This document shows, in pieces, positions 47,638 through 57,116 of a stretch of DNA of 64,000 bases. The first letter of the stretch is position 1. Each line of letters begins with the position of its first letter. The DNA lies in the NCBI GenBank assembly GCA_001899065.1, contig MKUZ01000018.1:152829-216828 (forward strand). The letters are read 5' to 3'. The translations under genes and the position numbers were made by a program. The stretch is from Devosia sp. 66-22. GTDB lineage: Bacteria; Pseudomonadota; Alphaproteobacteria; Rhizobiales; Devosiaceae. The notes below the pieces were generated by a model. It was not told the origin of the DNA. It did not search any database and saw only the letters and a list, made by a program, of their open reading frames with translations.

Positions 47638-48158
47638 GCGTCGCCGTCGCCATTATCGCCGCCATCGCGGAAAACGGGGTCATCGGGGATGGCAACCACA
47701 TTCCGTGGCGCCTGCCGGGCGATTTCGCGCATTTCAAGCGCATGACCATGGGCAAGCCCCTGATCATGGGGCGGAAGACGTTCGAGAGCATCGGGCGGCC
47801 GCTGCCGGGGCGGACCAACATCGTCGTGACGCGCCAGGAGGGCTACCAGCCGGACGGCGTGATCGTGATATCGAGCCTCGAGGCGGCGATGGAGCATGCC
47901 CAGGAGATCGCCAGGGCGGACCGGGCAAACGAGGTGATGATCGGTGGCGGAGCGGAAATCTACCGGCAGGCGCTGCCGTTTGCCGACCGGATGTACCTCA
48001 CCCAGGTGATGCTGGAGCCGCAGGGCGACACCTATTTCCCGCCCATCGACTTCGAGCAATGGAAGCCGGGAGGGGAGATCAGCGTGGCCGCACATCCGCA
48101 GGACAGTGCGGCATTCCGCGTAAGGGTTTATCGACGGAACCCCTTGGCGCGCCGTTGA
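47634..48158 (+). CDS. folA: Dihydrofolate reductase
   Basis: The enzyme reduces dihydrofolate with NADPH. The 174 residues show the N-terminal VAIIAAIAENGVIGDGNHIPWRLPGDFAHFKRMTMGKPLIMGRKTFESIGRPLPGR, the standard substrate and cofactor region. EVMIGGGAEIYRQALPFADRMYLTQV and a C-terminal strand complete the fold. The start at 47634 overlaps the GNAT stop. Confidence 0.96.
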   Translation: MSVAVAIIAAIAENGVIGDGNHIPWRLPGDFAHFKRMTMGKPLIMGRKTFESIGRPLPGRTNIVVTRQEGYQPDGVIVISSLEAAMEHAQEIARADRANEVMIGGGAEIYRQALPFADRMYLTQVMLEPQGDTYFPPIDFEQWKPGGEISVAAHPQDSAAFRVRVYRRNPLARR

Positions 48159-48216
48159 TCGGCCCCAATAGCCCCCCTATATACGTCCGAACGATTGAAC
48201 AGCTGAAAGGCGACAT

Positions 48217-49329
48217 ATGCCCTGGGACAACAATACGGGGGGCGGCGGCCGCAACAACAATAGCGGCGGTCCGTGGGGGCAGGCCCCACAAGGGGGCGGC
48301 GGGGGTGGACCCCGCAGGGGCAATACTCCCAGTCTCGAGGACATTCTCAAAGGTGGACGCGACCGATTCCAGGGCGCGGGTTTCCCCGGTGGCCGCTGGG
48401 CCATCGCCGGCGGCGCGGTGGTGCTCATCGCGTTCTGGCTGTTCAATTCCATTTACACGATCAATGAAGGCGAAGTGGGCGTCGAACTGCAGTTCGGCAA
48501 GCCCAAGCCGGAACTGAGCCAGCCGGGCCTGCACTTCCACTGGTGGCCGGTCGAGGACGTCGAGCGCGTGTCGATCGCGGTACGGCAGACGACGATCGGT
48601 TCGTCGACGGGCAACCGGAACGGCAGCGGCAATGAAGGGCTGATGCTGTCGGGCGACCAGAACATCGTCGATGTGCGCTTTGCGGTGCAGTGGGCGGTGG
48701 CGAACCCGGTGTTCTTCCTGTTCAACGTGCGCGACCCCGAAGACATGGTGCGCAGCGCCGCCGAAAGCGCGATGCGCGAAGTTGTCGGCCGCCGTCCGGC
48801 GCAGGACGCGTTCCGCAACGACCAGGCGGGCATCGCCGCCGAAGTACAGCGGATCACCCAGGCGATCCTCGAGAGCTACGAAACCGGCGTCAGCATCAAC
48901 GACATCAACATCGAAGTCGCGGCGCCGCCGGCGGAAGTCGTGGACGCCTTCGAGGAAGTGCAGCGCGCCGAACAGGACGAAACGCGCTTCCAGGAAGAAG
49001 CACGACGCGACGCCAACACCCTGCTGGGTAATGCCCGCGGCCAGGCAGCGCAGCTGCGCGAAGACGCGGCGGCCTACAAGAACCGCGTGGTGCAGGAAGC
49101 AGAAGGCGAGGCAGCCCGCTTCGTGTCGATCTACAACGAATATGCGCGCGCCCCCGAAGTGACGCGCAAGCGGCTGTTCCTCGAAACGATGGAGCAGGTG
49201 CTTGGCAGCTCGGAGAAGGTGATCGTCGAGCCGGGCACGACCGGTTCGGGCGTGGTGCCCTATCTGCCGCTCAACCAGTTGCAATCGGGGACGACCACCA
49301 GCCCCACCACTTCGGCGACGGGGAACTGA
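48217..49329 (+). CDS. hflK: FtsH modulator HflK
   Basis: HflK and HflC form an SPFH membrane complex around the FtsH protease. This 370-residue subunit has a Gly/Asn-rich cytoplasmic N terminus (1-60), one membrane helix (about 61-80) and a periplasmic SPFH domain starting INEGEVGVELQFGKP. The AEQDETRFQEEARRDANTLL coiled coil follows. hflC starts 3 bp after the stop. Confidence 0.96.
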   Translation: MPWDNNTGGGGRNNNSGGPWGQAPQGGGGGGPRRGNTPSLEDILKGGRDRFQGAGFPGGRWAIAGGAVVLIAFWLFNSIYTINEGEVGVELQFGKPKPELSQPGLHFHWWPVEDVERVSIAVRQTTIGSSTGNRNGSGNEGLMLSGDQNIVDVRFAVQWAVANPVFFLFNVRDPEDMVRSAAESAMREVVGRRPAQDAFRNDQAGIAAEVQRITQAILESYETGVSINDINIEVAAPPAEVVDAFEEVQRAEQDETRFQEEARRDANTLLGNARGQAAQLREDAAAYKNRVVQEAEGEAARFVSIYNEYARAPEVTRKRLFLETMEQVLGSSEKVIVEPGTTGSGVVPYLPLNQLQSGTTTSPTTSATGN

Positions 49330-49332
49330 GCC

Positions 49333-50424
49333 ATGAACAGACTCATTATCCTCGCTGTCGTCGTCATCGCAGCCATCTACGTCCTCATCTCGTCGATCTT
49401 CGTGGTCAACGAGCGCGAGCAGGCGATCGTGCTGCGCTTCGGCCAGATCACCGACGTCAAGACCGAGCCGGGCATCTACTTCAAGCTGCCCACCACGGTG
49501 GTGGATTCGGTTCAGATCATCGAAGACCGCGTGATGCGCTACGACCTCGCCAATATGACGGTGCAGGTGCGGGGCGGTAAGCTCTACGAAGTCGACGCGT
49601 TCCTCACCTATCGCATCAACAATCCGCGGCTGTTCCGGCAGGCTGCGCTCGGCGACCTCAACGTCGCGGAAGCGCGGATCGGGTCGCTGTTCACCGCGGC
49701 GCTGCGCCAGGTTTATTCGCAGCGTGAGTTCGACGCCGCGCTGTCGGCCGAGCGCCCCGCAATGATGCGCGAGGCGCGCGACCTGATCGTGCCGTCGGTG
49801 AGTGAGCTGGGTATCCAGATCATCGACGTGCGCATCCTGCGCACGGACCTGACGCAGGATGTGTCGCAACAGACCTTCGAACTGATGAAGGCCGAGCGTC
49901 TGGCCGAAGCGGCCTTCCTCCGCGCCCGCGGCCAGGAAGCGGCGCAGTCGATCCGCGCCATCGCCGACCGTCAGGCCGTCGAGATCGTTGCGTCGGCCCG
50001 CCGCGACAGCGAAATCCTCCGTGGTGAGGGCGACGCGACGCGGAACGGCATCTTCGCCTCGGCTTACGGCCAGGATCCGGAGTTCTTCGAGTTCTACCGC
50101 TCGATGCAGGCTTACCGGACCGCTTTGGGCGCAACCGGGACGACGATGCTGCTCAGCCCCGACAGCGAGTTCTTCGGCTACTTCCGCCAGGACGCGCAGG
50201 GTGGCGTTGCGCCGCCGCCGGCCCAGCCGGGCGGCATCGCGCCGCTGCCGTCGAGCACGCTGAGCGTGCCCGAGACGCCCGACATCCCGGTCGAGACCGA
50301 CATCACCAACTCGCCGCTGGCGGTCGAAACGACGCCGACCGAGCCGGCGGCCGAGGCGGCGCCCGCAGCGACCGAAACGGTCCCCGCGGAGGCCACCTCG
50401 TCGGAGCCGGTTCCGGCCCAATAA
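49333..50424 (+). CDS. hflC: FtsH modulator HflC
   Basis: HflC is the partner of HflK. The 363 residues include an N-terminal membrane helix (LIILAVVVIAAIYVLISSIFVV), the SPFH core (NEREQAIVLRFGQITDVKTEPGIYFKLP) and the Glu/Arg-rich coiled coil ending in YGQDPEFFEFYRSMQAYR. The last 75 or so residues are a Pro/Ala/Thr/Glu-rich tail not found in E. coli HflC. A terminator follows. Confidence 0.96.
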   Translation: MNRLIILAVVVIAAIYVLISSIFVVNEREQAIVLRFGQITDVKTEPGIYFKLPTTVVDSVQIIEDRVMRYDLANMTVQVRGGKLYEVDAFLTYRINNPRLFRQAALGDLNVAEARIGSLFTAALRQVYSQREFDAALSAERPAMMREARDLIVPSVSELGIQIIDVRILRTDLTQDVSQQTFELMKAERLAEAAFLRARGQEAAQSIRAIADRQAVEIVASARRDSEILRGEGDATRNGIFASAYGQDPEFFEFYRSMQAYRTALGATGTTMLLSPDSEFFGYFRQDAQGGVAPPPAQPGGIAPLPSSTLSVPETPDIPVETDITNSPLAVETTPTEPAAEAAPAATETVPAEATSSEPVPAQ

Positions 50425-50460
50425 CGGCCTCGCTGCCGCCAGAAATTCACGGCATTAAGG

Positions 50461-50495
50461 GGCCGGCGACGATCAAGTCGCCGGCCTCAATTTTT
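50461..50495 (+). terminator. Rho-independent terminator after hflC
   Basis: A perfect 10-bp stem GGCCGGCGAC / GTCGCCGGCC with loop GATCAA is followed by TCAATTTTT. Confidence 0.85.
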
Positions 50496-50568
50496 CGTGC
50501 AGGTGCACTGCTTGCGCCGCCCGCGGAGTTGCTAAACTGTGAGGCCAATAGGGGTGAGGATTTCCGAA

Positions 50569-52029
50569 ATGAAGACGGGCTTTGCGGCACTTGTTGTGGG
50601 CGCGATGCTTGCGCTGGGCGCGCCGATCGCGTTCGCCAAGGGACCTGAATCGGTGGCGCCGCTGGCGGCGCAACTGTCCCCGGCGGTGGTCAATATCGGC
50701 ACCAGCCGGATGCTGGGCGGTGGCGGACTGCCGTTCCCCGAAGCGCCGGAGGGCTCGCCTCTCAACGAGATGTTCGATGACCTCAACCCCAATGAGGGGC
50801 AGGGGCCGGAGGCGATGCAGGAAGCGCGCAGCCTCGGCTCGGGTTTCATTATCTCGGCCGATGGGCTGGTGGTGACCAACAACCATGTGGTCGAGGGCGC
50901 CGACGAAATCCTGGTGTTCCTCACCGACGGCACGCGGCTGCCGGCGACGCTGGTCGGGTCTGACGAGAAGGCCGACCTCGCGGTGCTGAAGGTGAACGCG
51001 GGGCACGATCTGCCCTTCGTCGAGTTCGGCGACAGCGATTCGGCCGATGTCGGCGACTGGGTGATGGCGATCGGCAATCCGTTCGGACTGGGCGGTTCGG
51101 TGTCGCTGGGGATCGTCTCGGCGCGCAATCGCGATATCCAGGCCGGTCCCTATGACGATTTCATCCAGACCGACGCGGCCATCAACCAGGGCAACTCGGG
51201 TGGGCCGCTGTTCGACATGGACGGCAAGGTGGTGGGCATCAATACCGCGATCATCGCGCGCGGCGGCTCGTCGCTGGGCATCGGCTTCGCCGTGCCGGTG
51301 AACCTCGCGCGGCCGGTGGTGGCGCAGCTCGCCGAGTTCGGCGAGACGCGGCGCGGCTGGCTCGGCGTCGGCATCCAGGACGTGACCGACGAGATGGCGG
51401 CGAGCCTGGGCCGGCCGGACACGCATGGCGCCATGGTGGTCGAAGTCACCGAGACCGGCCCTGCCGACGGCGTGGTCGAGGAAGGCGACATCATCCTCGA
51501 TTTCAACGGCCGTCCGATCGTGCGCATGCGCGACCTGCCGCGCTTTGTCGCCGAGACGGCGGTGGGCGAGAAGGTGAAGGTCAAGGTGCTGCGCGAGGGC
51601 AAGGAGCTCATGCTCGACATTACGCTGGGCCGGCTCGAGGAGGGCGAGAAGATCATCGCCGCGGCCCGGCAGCCGGACGTGGCGACGCCCGATCCGAGCG
51701 CCGAGCCGCCTGCGGGCGTCGCGCCGGGGCTCAAGGAGATGCTCGGTCTCGACGTGGGGCCGATCGACGAGCAGGCGCGCGAAGCCTTCGCCATCGGCGA
51801 GGACGCCGAGGGGCTGGTGATCACCGATGTGGTTCAGGGCTCCGACGCGGAACGGCAGGGGCTGCTGAGCGGCCTCGTGATCTCGGAGGTCAACCAGCAG
51901 AGTGTGACGACGGTGGCCGAGCTGACCGAGCGCGTCGATGCGGCCAAGGAAGCGGGGCGACCGGCGGTGCTGTTCAAGGTCACTGACTCGGCCGGAACCA
52001 GCCGGTTCGTCGCAGTGAAGCTGCAGTAG
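50569..52029 (+). CDS. Do-family periplasmic serine protease (DegP/DegQ type)
   Basis: This protease degrades or refolds damaged envelope proteins. The start at 50569 has GGGGTGAGGA upstream and yields a signal peptide (MKTGFAALVVGAMLALGAPIAFA); the open frame upstream is not needed. The catalytic triad is H106 (VVTNNHVV), D136 (KADLAVLK) and S210 (QGNSGGPLF). Two PDZ domains follow: one starting RRGWLGVGIQDV and one near the C terminus (LVITDVVQGSDAERQGLLSGLVISEVN). The order hflK-hflC-protease is conserved in this group. Confidence 0.94.
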   Translation: MKTGFAALVVGAMLALGAPIAFAKGPESVAPLAAQLSPAVVNIGTSRMLGGGGLPFPEAPEGSPLNEMFDDLNPNEGQGPEAMQEARSLGSGFIISADGLVVTNNHVVEGADEILVFLTDGTRLPATLVGSDEKADLAVLKVNAGHDLPFVEFGDSDSADVGDWVMAIGNPFGLGGSVSLGIVSARNRDIQAGPYDDFIQTDAAINQGNSGGPLFDMDGKVVGINTAIIARGGSSLGIGFAVPVNLARPVVAQLAEFGETRRGWLGVGIQDVTDEMAASLGRPDTHGAMVVEVTETGPADGVVEEGDIILDFNGRPIVRMRDLPRFVAETAVGEKVKVKVLREGKELMLDITLGRLEEGEKIIAAARQPDVATPDPSAEPPAGVAPGLKEMLGLDVGPIDEQAREAFAIGEDAEGLVITDVVQGSDAERQGLLSGLVISEVNQQSVTTVAELTERVDAAKEAGRPAVLFKVTDSAGTSRFVAVKLQ

Positions 52030-52056
52030 GCGGGGACTGCCCCGCTGTCGCCTCGG

Positions 52057-52929
52057 CTACCGAACGAACTCTTCGTCGCTGTAGCCCTGGAGGTAGAGCA
52101 GGGCAGTCAGATCGCCGTGGTCGATCCTGACCTGGGCCTCAGCTGCGACGACCGGCTTGGCGTGGAGCGCGACGCCGAGGCCCGCCGCGCGGATCATGTC
52201 GAGATCGTTGGCGCCGTCGCCGACGGCGAGCGTCGCGGCGAGCGGAATGTCGTGATAAGCGGCGAGCGTCATCAAGCGGCTGAGCTTGGCCTCGCGGCCG
52301 ATGATCGGCGACCGGACGGTGCCGTCGAGCGCATCGCCATCGACCTCGATGATGTTGGCCATGGCTTCGTCGAAGCCGATGCGCTTGCCGATGTAGTCGG
52401 CGAAATAGGTAAAGCCGCCCGAGACGAGCGAGGTGAAGGCGCCATGCGTCTTCATGGTCTGAACGAGGGCGCGGCCGCCCGGAGCGAAAGTGATGCGTTC
52501 GCGCCGGACTTCCTCCATGCGCGAGACCTTGAGTCCCTTCAGCAGCTTCACGCGGGTTCTTAGAGCGGCTTCGAAGTCGAGTTCGCCATTCATGGCACGC
52601 GCCGTGATGGCGGCGACTTCGTCCTTGATGCCGACGGCGTCGGCGAGCTCGTCGATGCACTCCTGGTCGATCATGGTGGAGTCCATGTCGGCGATCAGCA
52701 GCTTCTTGCGGCGGTTGACCAGCGGCACGAGCGCGACGTCGACGGGCCGACCGGCGACGAGGGCGCGGGCGGCGTCGAGGGGCGCGGCATGTTTCGGCTT
52801 GACGATCTCGGCCGCGATGCGCTGGGTGAGCCAGTTGATCTCGCCACCGATCTCGGCCTGCACGCGCTGCAGTAGCGGCAGATCGAGCACCGGCTCGGCG
52901 GGGTTAGCGATCAGGCAAAGGACCGACAA
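52057..52929 (-). CDS. serB: Phosphoserine phosphatase SerB
   Basis: SerB catalyses the last step of serine synthesis. Haloacid-dehalogenase motifs are IADMDSTMI (D81 and D83), SGGFTYFAD, KLSRL and VGDGANDLDMI. The start is set at TTG 52929, which gives an N terminus typical of the family and 290 residues; the frame stays open far upstream but would run antisense through miaA. The start lies 9 bp from the divergent miaA start, so regulatory space is minimal. Confidence 0.92.
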   Translation of the reverse strand: MSVLCLIANPAEPVLDLPLLQRVQAEIGGEINWLTQRIAAEIVKPKHAAPLDAARALVAGRPVDVALVPLVNRRKKLLIADMDSTMIDQECIDELADAVGIKDEVAAITARAMNGELDFEAALRTRVKLLKGLKVSRMEEVRRERITFAPGGRALVQTMKTHGAFTSLVSGGFTYFADYIGKRIGFDEAMANIIEVDGDALDGTVRSPIIGREAKLSRLMTLAAYHDIPLAATLAVGDGANDLDMIRAAGLGVALHAKPVVAAEAQVRIDHGDLTALLYLQGYSDEEFVR

Positions 52930-52938
52930 GGCGTTCTC

Positions 52939-53811
52939 GTGGCTCGAAAAAGAGCGGTTCTGATAGCGGGTCCGACTGCCAGCGGCAAGTCGGCGCTGGC
53001 GCTCGCCAAGGCGCGCGAGCTGGGCGGCGCCATCGTCAACACCGACGCGCTGCAGGTCTATGACGGCTTGCGGCTGGTCACGGCGCGGCCCGGCGATGCC
53101 GATCTCGCACAGGCGCCGCACAGGCTCTATGGCACAATCGATCCCGCCACGCGGTTCTCGACCGGCGACTGGGTGCGGGCGGCGGAGCGGATCATCGCCG
53201 AGGCGGGCGACCGACCGCTGATCTTTGCCGGCGGCACCGGCCTCTATTTCGAGAGTCTGATCAAAGGCTTTGCCGAGGTTCCCGAAGTGCCGGACGAGGT
53301 CGTGGCGGAAGTGGAGCGCGAGGTTGCGGGACTCGACCGCGATGAGCGCGGACGGTTGATCGCGGCGCGCGATCCGGTCATTGCGGCCCGCCTCAAGGCA
53401 CCCGATCCGCAGCGCGTCACGCGGGCGCTGGCCGTGCTCAAGGCGACGGGGCGATCGCTCGCGACATTCCAGGACGCGGAGCACGCGCCGCTGCTCGAGG
53501 GCTGGGAGGTCGAAAGGCTGGTGCTCAACCCTGAACGCGAGGTGCTGCGCGAGCGGATTGCGCGGCGGTTCGTGGCGATGCTCGAGGACGGCGCCGCCGA
53601 GGAGGTCGAGGCGTTCGTCGCGCGCGGGCTCGACCCGTCGCTGCCCGCCATGAAGGCCATCGGCGTGCGCGAGATCGGCGACTGGCTCGCCGGGCGCTGC
53701 ACGCGCGAGGAGATGGTCGCACGGGCGGTGACGGCGACGCGGCAATACGCCAAGCGGCAGCGCACCTGGTTCCGCAGCCGGATGGCTGATTGGATATGGG
53801 TCGAAAGCTAG
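52939..53811 (+). CDS. miaA: tRNA dimethylallyltransferase MiaA
   Basis: MiaA adds the isopentenyl group to A37 of tRNAs reading UNN codons. The GTG start gives MARKRAVLIAGPTASGKSALALAKA with the P-loop at residues 11-18. The family markers NTDALQVYDGLRLVTARP, LIFAGGTGLYFESLIKGFA and AVTATRQYAKRQRTWFRSR follow. The length of 290 residues fits. The 3' end overlaps the convergent MATE gene by 4 bp. Confidence 0.95.
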   Translation: MARKRAVLIAGPTASGKSALALAKARELGGAIVNTDALQVYDGLRLVTARPGDADLAQAPHRLYGTIDPATRFSTGDWVRAAERIIAEAGDRPLIFAGGTGLYFESLIKGFAEVPEVPDEVVAEVEREVAGLDRDERGRLIAARDPVIAARLKAPDPQRVTRALAVLKATGRSLATFQDAEHAPLLEGWEVERLVLNPEREVLRERIARRFVAMLEDGAAEEVEAFVARGLDPSLPAMKAIGVREIGDWLAGRCTREEMVARAVTATRQYAKRQRTWFRSRMADWIWVES

Positions 53812-55223
53812 CTCGGCTCGCGGTCGGTGAGGCCCAGGCGTTCGCGCATGGCCCAGCGGATGGTGAGCACGGTGGCGACGGCGGCGAGGCCGGCCATCAG
53901 ACCGAACCACACCCCGGTGCCGCGCAGCGGCGTGTGCATGCCCAGCCACCAGGCGACGGGGAAGCCGATGAGCCAGTAGCCGACGAGGGCAATGATGAGC
54001 GGCATGTTGGTGTCGCTCATGCCGCGCAGCGCGGCGGCCATGGTCACCTGCGCGCCGTCAAAGAGCTGGAACAGGCCGGCGACGACAAGGAAGGAGGCCG
54101 CCAGCATTAGCGGCGCCTGGTTCTCCGACATGCCGGAATTGAGGAACAGCCCGACGATGGGGTGGGCGAAGGCGAAGAACACGATGGCGGTGACCGCCAT
54201 GAAGCCGAGCGCCATCACCAGGGCGGCCCAGCCGGCATGGCCGATGCCCACCTTGTTCTTTTCGCCCAGCGCGATGCCGACGCGGACGGTGGTCGCCTGG
54301 CTGAGGCCGAGCGGCACCATGAAGGCGAGCGAGGCGATGGTGAGCGCGACGGAGTGGGCCGCCAGCTCGTCCTTGCCGAGCCAGCCCTGGAGCAGCGACG
54401 CGGTGGTGAAGAGCGCGACCTCGGCCAGCAGCATGAAGCCGATGGGCAGGCCGATCTTGATGAGCGTGAAGAAGCGCTCCCAGTCGAAGCGGAAGAAATT
54501 GTGCCAGATGTGGTAGCGGCGGAACCGGCGGTTGAGCTGGATGTAGCCGATGGCGAAGGCGAGCATCGCGTAGTTGACGACGCTGGTGGCGAGGCCCGAG
54601 CCCATGATGCCGAGCGCGGGAAAGCCCCAATGGCCGAACACCAGCGCATAGTTGGCCGCGAGGTTGACGACGACACCGCCCACGGTGATGAGCAGCACGG
54701 CGCGCGTGTCGCCATGCGCATTGAGGAAGGACTGCAGCGCCATGAAGACGAAGGCCGGCGGCAGCAGCCAGATGGCGGCGTGGACAAAGATCTCGGCAAG
54801 CGCGATGAGCTCGGGGTCCTGTCCCATCCAGCGATAGATCGGGCCGATGTTCCAGGCGAGCGGGAACAGCACGATTGCGAGGACGGTGGCGAGCCAGATG
54901 CCCGAGCGCACGGTGCGCCGAACGGTGCGACGATCCTTGGCGCCGAGTGCCTGCGCGGCGAGCGGCGCGACGGCGCCGACGACGCCGATGCCGAAGAGCT
55001 GGACGCAGATGAACAGGGCATTGGCGAGCGCACCGGCGGCGACATAGTCCGCGCCGAGACGACCGAGGACGATGACATCGGTGGTGAACAATGCGCTGCG
55101 CGCGAGCTGCGCGATGATCAGCGGCCAGGCGAGCAGAAACAGGGCACGGAATTCCGTTCCCCAGCTCTGCGACGACAATGGCCTATCGGCGCTGGATGCC
55201 AGCGCCGGCTGATATTCGTTCAT
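53808..55223 (-). CDS. MATE-family multidrug efflux protein
   Basis: This 471-residue inner-membrane exporter has 12 hydrophobic segments in two halves. Typical MATE motifs are FTTDVIVLGRLGADYVAAGALANALF in the first half and GMSDTNMPLIIALVGYWLIGFPVAWWLG late in the second. It would expel cationic drugs or metabolites using a sodium or proton gradient. The specific substrate is not defined. Confidence 0.93.
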   Translation of the reverse strand: MNEYQPALASSADRPLSSQSWGTEFRALFLLAWPLIIAQLARSALFTTDVIVLGRLGADYVAAGALANALFICVQLFGIGVVGAVAPLAAQALGAKDRRTVRRTVRSGIWLATVLAIVLFPLAWNIGPIYRWMGQDPELIALAEIFVHAAIWLLPPAFVFMALQSFLNAHGDTRAVLLITVGGVVVNLAANYALVFGHWGFPALGIMGSGLATSVVNYAMLAFAIGYIQLNRRFRRYHIWHNFFRFDWERFFTLIKIGLPIGFMLLAEVALFTTASLLQGWLGKDELAAHSVALTIASLAFMVPLGLSQATTVRVGIALGEKNKVGIGHAGWAALVMALGFMAVTAIVFFAFAHPIVGLFLNSGMSENQAPLMLAASFLVVAGLFQLFDGAQVTMAAALRGMSDTNMPLIIALVGYWLIGFPVAWWLGMHTPLRGTGVWFGLMAGLAAVATVLTIRWAMRERLGLTDREPS

Positions 55224-55308
55224 GTTGGTAGTCCACTCGCTAGCCGGGCGGTTTATCCGAACGGGGCGCAGATTGGAAGCCGGAGGGGGGCTGGCGGGTG
55301 GCTAGGGG

Positions 55309-55626
55309 CTAGAGCTCGCCCATCGACGCGACGAACCGCACGTCGCCGCGCTTGTTCGACTCATAGACGAAATCGCGCAGCGGCCCGGACTTATCGGTGT
55401 GGACGGCGATATCGCCGACGATGGCGACGCGGAAATTGTAGTTCGTGCATTTCTGCAGGACCGCACCGGCGAGGCCGGTCGAGAGCTTGAAGAACTCCGG
55501 CGCGAGGCGGCTCACGGGAATGACGAGGCGATCGGCCCCGGCATCCCAGCCGGCGCTGATGAAGTCGTTGACGTCGCCGTCGCGCGCAATGATCGGGCCG
55601 TCGGGGTCAAACACGAGATCGGGCAT
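55309..55626 (-). CDS. DUF4180 protein
   Basis: This 105-residue protein fits DUF4180, with VNDFISAGWDAGADRLVIPVSRLAPEFFKLSTGLAGAVLQKCTNYNFRVAIVGDI and LRDFVYESNKRGDVRFV at the C terminus. The function is not known. It lies 9 bp after the Rieske gene and may belong to that operon. Confidence 0.85.
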   Translation of the reverse strand: MPDLVFDPDGPIIARDGDVNDFISAGWDAGADRLVIPVSRLAPEFFKLSTGLAGAVLQKCTNYNFRVAIVGDIAVHTDKSGPLRDFVYESNKRGDVRFVASMGEL

Positions 55627-55635
55627 GGTCGCCTC

Positions 55636-56049
55636 CTATGCGTCGACGACCACATAATCGTCCTCGACGCGGACTTCCACTGTCTCGGCCTTGTAGGGAC
55701 CCTCGACGATGCTGCTGCCCGGCTCGACGCGGACGGGCAGGGGCCGGGCCTTGGCGCGGATGGCGCGGCAGAAGGACTGGCCGGTACGGATGTCGAACTC
55801 CCAGCCATGCCAGGGGCAGCGGATGATCTCGCCCTGGCGGGTGTAGCTGTAGTCGCCGGGCGAGGACGACTGGAGCAGGCCGGTCAGCACGCCCTCGGCG
55901 AGGCTGCCACCATTGTGCGGGCACTTGTTGTAGAGGCCGAAATACTCGCCTTTGACGTTGAAGACGACGACAGCGCGCTCGTTGACGGTGATCATGCGGC
56001 GGGTGCCGGGCGGAAAATCGGCCGCGGCGGCGACGACGTGGCGGGCCAT
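55636..56049 (-). CDS. Rieske [2Fe-2S] protein
   Basis: This 137-residue soluble Rieske protein has the cluster ligands C43-x-H45 in NKCPHNGG and C78-x-x-H81 in IIRCPWHGWEFD. Such proteins serve as ferredoxins for ring-hydroxylating or other oxygenases, but no oxygenase subunit is next to it. Its start overlaps the amidohydrolase stop by one base, which implies coupling. Confidence 0.92.
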   Translation of the reverse strand: MARHVVAAAADFPPGTRRMITVNERAVVVFNVKGEYFGLYNKCPHNGGSLAEGVLTGLLQSSSPGDYSYTRQGEIIRCPWHGWEFDIRTGQSFCRAIRAKARPLPVRVEPGSSIVEGPYKAETVEVRVEDDYVVVDA

Positions 56050-57116
56050 CAGCGCGATCCGTAGACGCCCTGCGCGTTGCCGACGAAGAAGGCGTGCTTC
56101 TGCTCGTCGGTCGCGGGGAAGAGGATGACGCGGGCGGGATCGTCGAAGTCCCAGTGCGGATAGTCGGACGAGAACATGATTCTATCCCAGCCGAGCCAGG
56201 TGAAGATGTCGGCGAGGTAGCGGCGGTTCTCCGGCTCGTCCATCGGCTGGCTGGTCCACCAGACATTGCGCCTGATGTATTCGCTGGGCGCGAGCCTGAG
56301 GTGCGGGACTTCGGACTTCAGCGTCTTCCAGTGCTTGTCGAGCCGCCACATCAGGGACGGCGCCCATGTGAAGCCGGATTCGACGAGGACGAGCTTGAGG
56401 TCTGGCCAGCGTTCGAACACGCCTTCGATGACGAGGCTGGTGAGGCCGGCCTGGCTCGACTGCGAATGGCCGATCATTTCTTCCATGTAGAAGCTGGGCC
56501 AGCCCGAGCTCGACACCGGCCAGCCGGAATTGCCGAAGGCGTGGATGCCGACCGGGATGCCCACCTCGGCGGCGGCCTCGTAGATCGGCCAGTAGCGGCG
56601 ATTGCCGGGCAGGAACGATGTTCTCGACAGCAGCAGCACCTGGGCGAAGCGCCTGTCGCCCGCCCAGTGGCGGATCTCGGCGGCCGACGCTTCCGGGTCC
56701 TCGTAGGGGACGACGATCGAGGCGCGCAGGCGCGGTTCGCCATCGACCCACACCTCGGCCTGCCAGTGGTTGATGGCACGGCAGAGCGCGATGGAGTGGT
56801 CGAGATTGCGCACCCCCTGCGAGGCGATCAGCGGATTGAGGATGCCCCAGCCGATCCCATGCGCATCGAGCAGTTGCCGGCGCAGGAAGCTCACGCTCGA
56901 GCCCTGCGCGCCGCCCTCGGGCGGATAGGCGTCGCGGCGGCCGGCATTGGGCTGGCTCTTGTGGTAGGACGAGCCGGTGACAAGCGGCGTCTGCCGCAGC
57001 GAACCATAGTCGCGCTGATGCTCGATCCACTGTTGGCTGAGCCATGGCTCGAGATCGGCGGGCGAGCGCAGATAGGGGTGGATGTCGCAATCCCAGATGC
57101 CGGTCGGTGCGGTCAT
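56049..57116 (-). CDS. Amidohydrolase family 2 protein, copy 1
   Basis: This 355-residue TIM-barrel hydrolase or decarboxylase begins WDCDIHPYLRS, the metal-binding start. Later marks are GIHAFGNSGW, LVIEGVFERWPDLKLVLVESGFTWAPSLMWRLDKHWK and the late aspartate in IMFSSDYPHWDFDD. The family acts on aromatic and related acids. The start at 57116 overlaps the second copy in an ATGA; the longer open frame upstream is antisense to nothing useful and is read as spurious. Confidence 0.9.
   Translation of the reverse strand: MTAPTGIWDCDIHPYLRSPADLEPWLSQQWIEHQRDYGSLRQTPLVTGSSYHKSQPNAGRRDAYPPEGGAQGSSVSFLRRQLLDAHGIGWGILNPLIASQGVRNLDHSIALCRAINHWQAEVWVDGEPRLRASIVVPYEDPEASAAEIRHWAGDRRFAQVLLLSRTSFLPGNRRYWPIYEAAAEVGIPVGIHAFGNSGWPVSSSGWPSFYMEEMIGHSQSSQAGLTSLVIEGVFERWPDLKLVLVESGFTWAPSLMWRLDKHWKTLKSEVPHLRLAPSEYIRRNVWWTSQPMDEPENRRYLADIFTWLGWDRIMFSSDYPHWDFDDPARVILFPATDEQKHAFFVGNAQGVYGSR

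Noticed and set aside
52930..53949. N-terminal extension of the serB frame by about 340 codons
   Set aside because: The extension is antisense to miaA and has shadow-like composition; SerB is complete from 52929.
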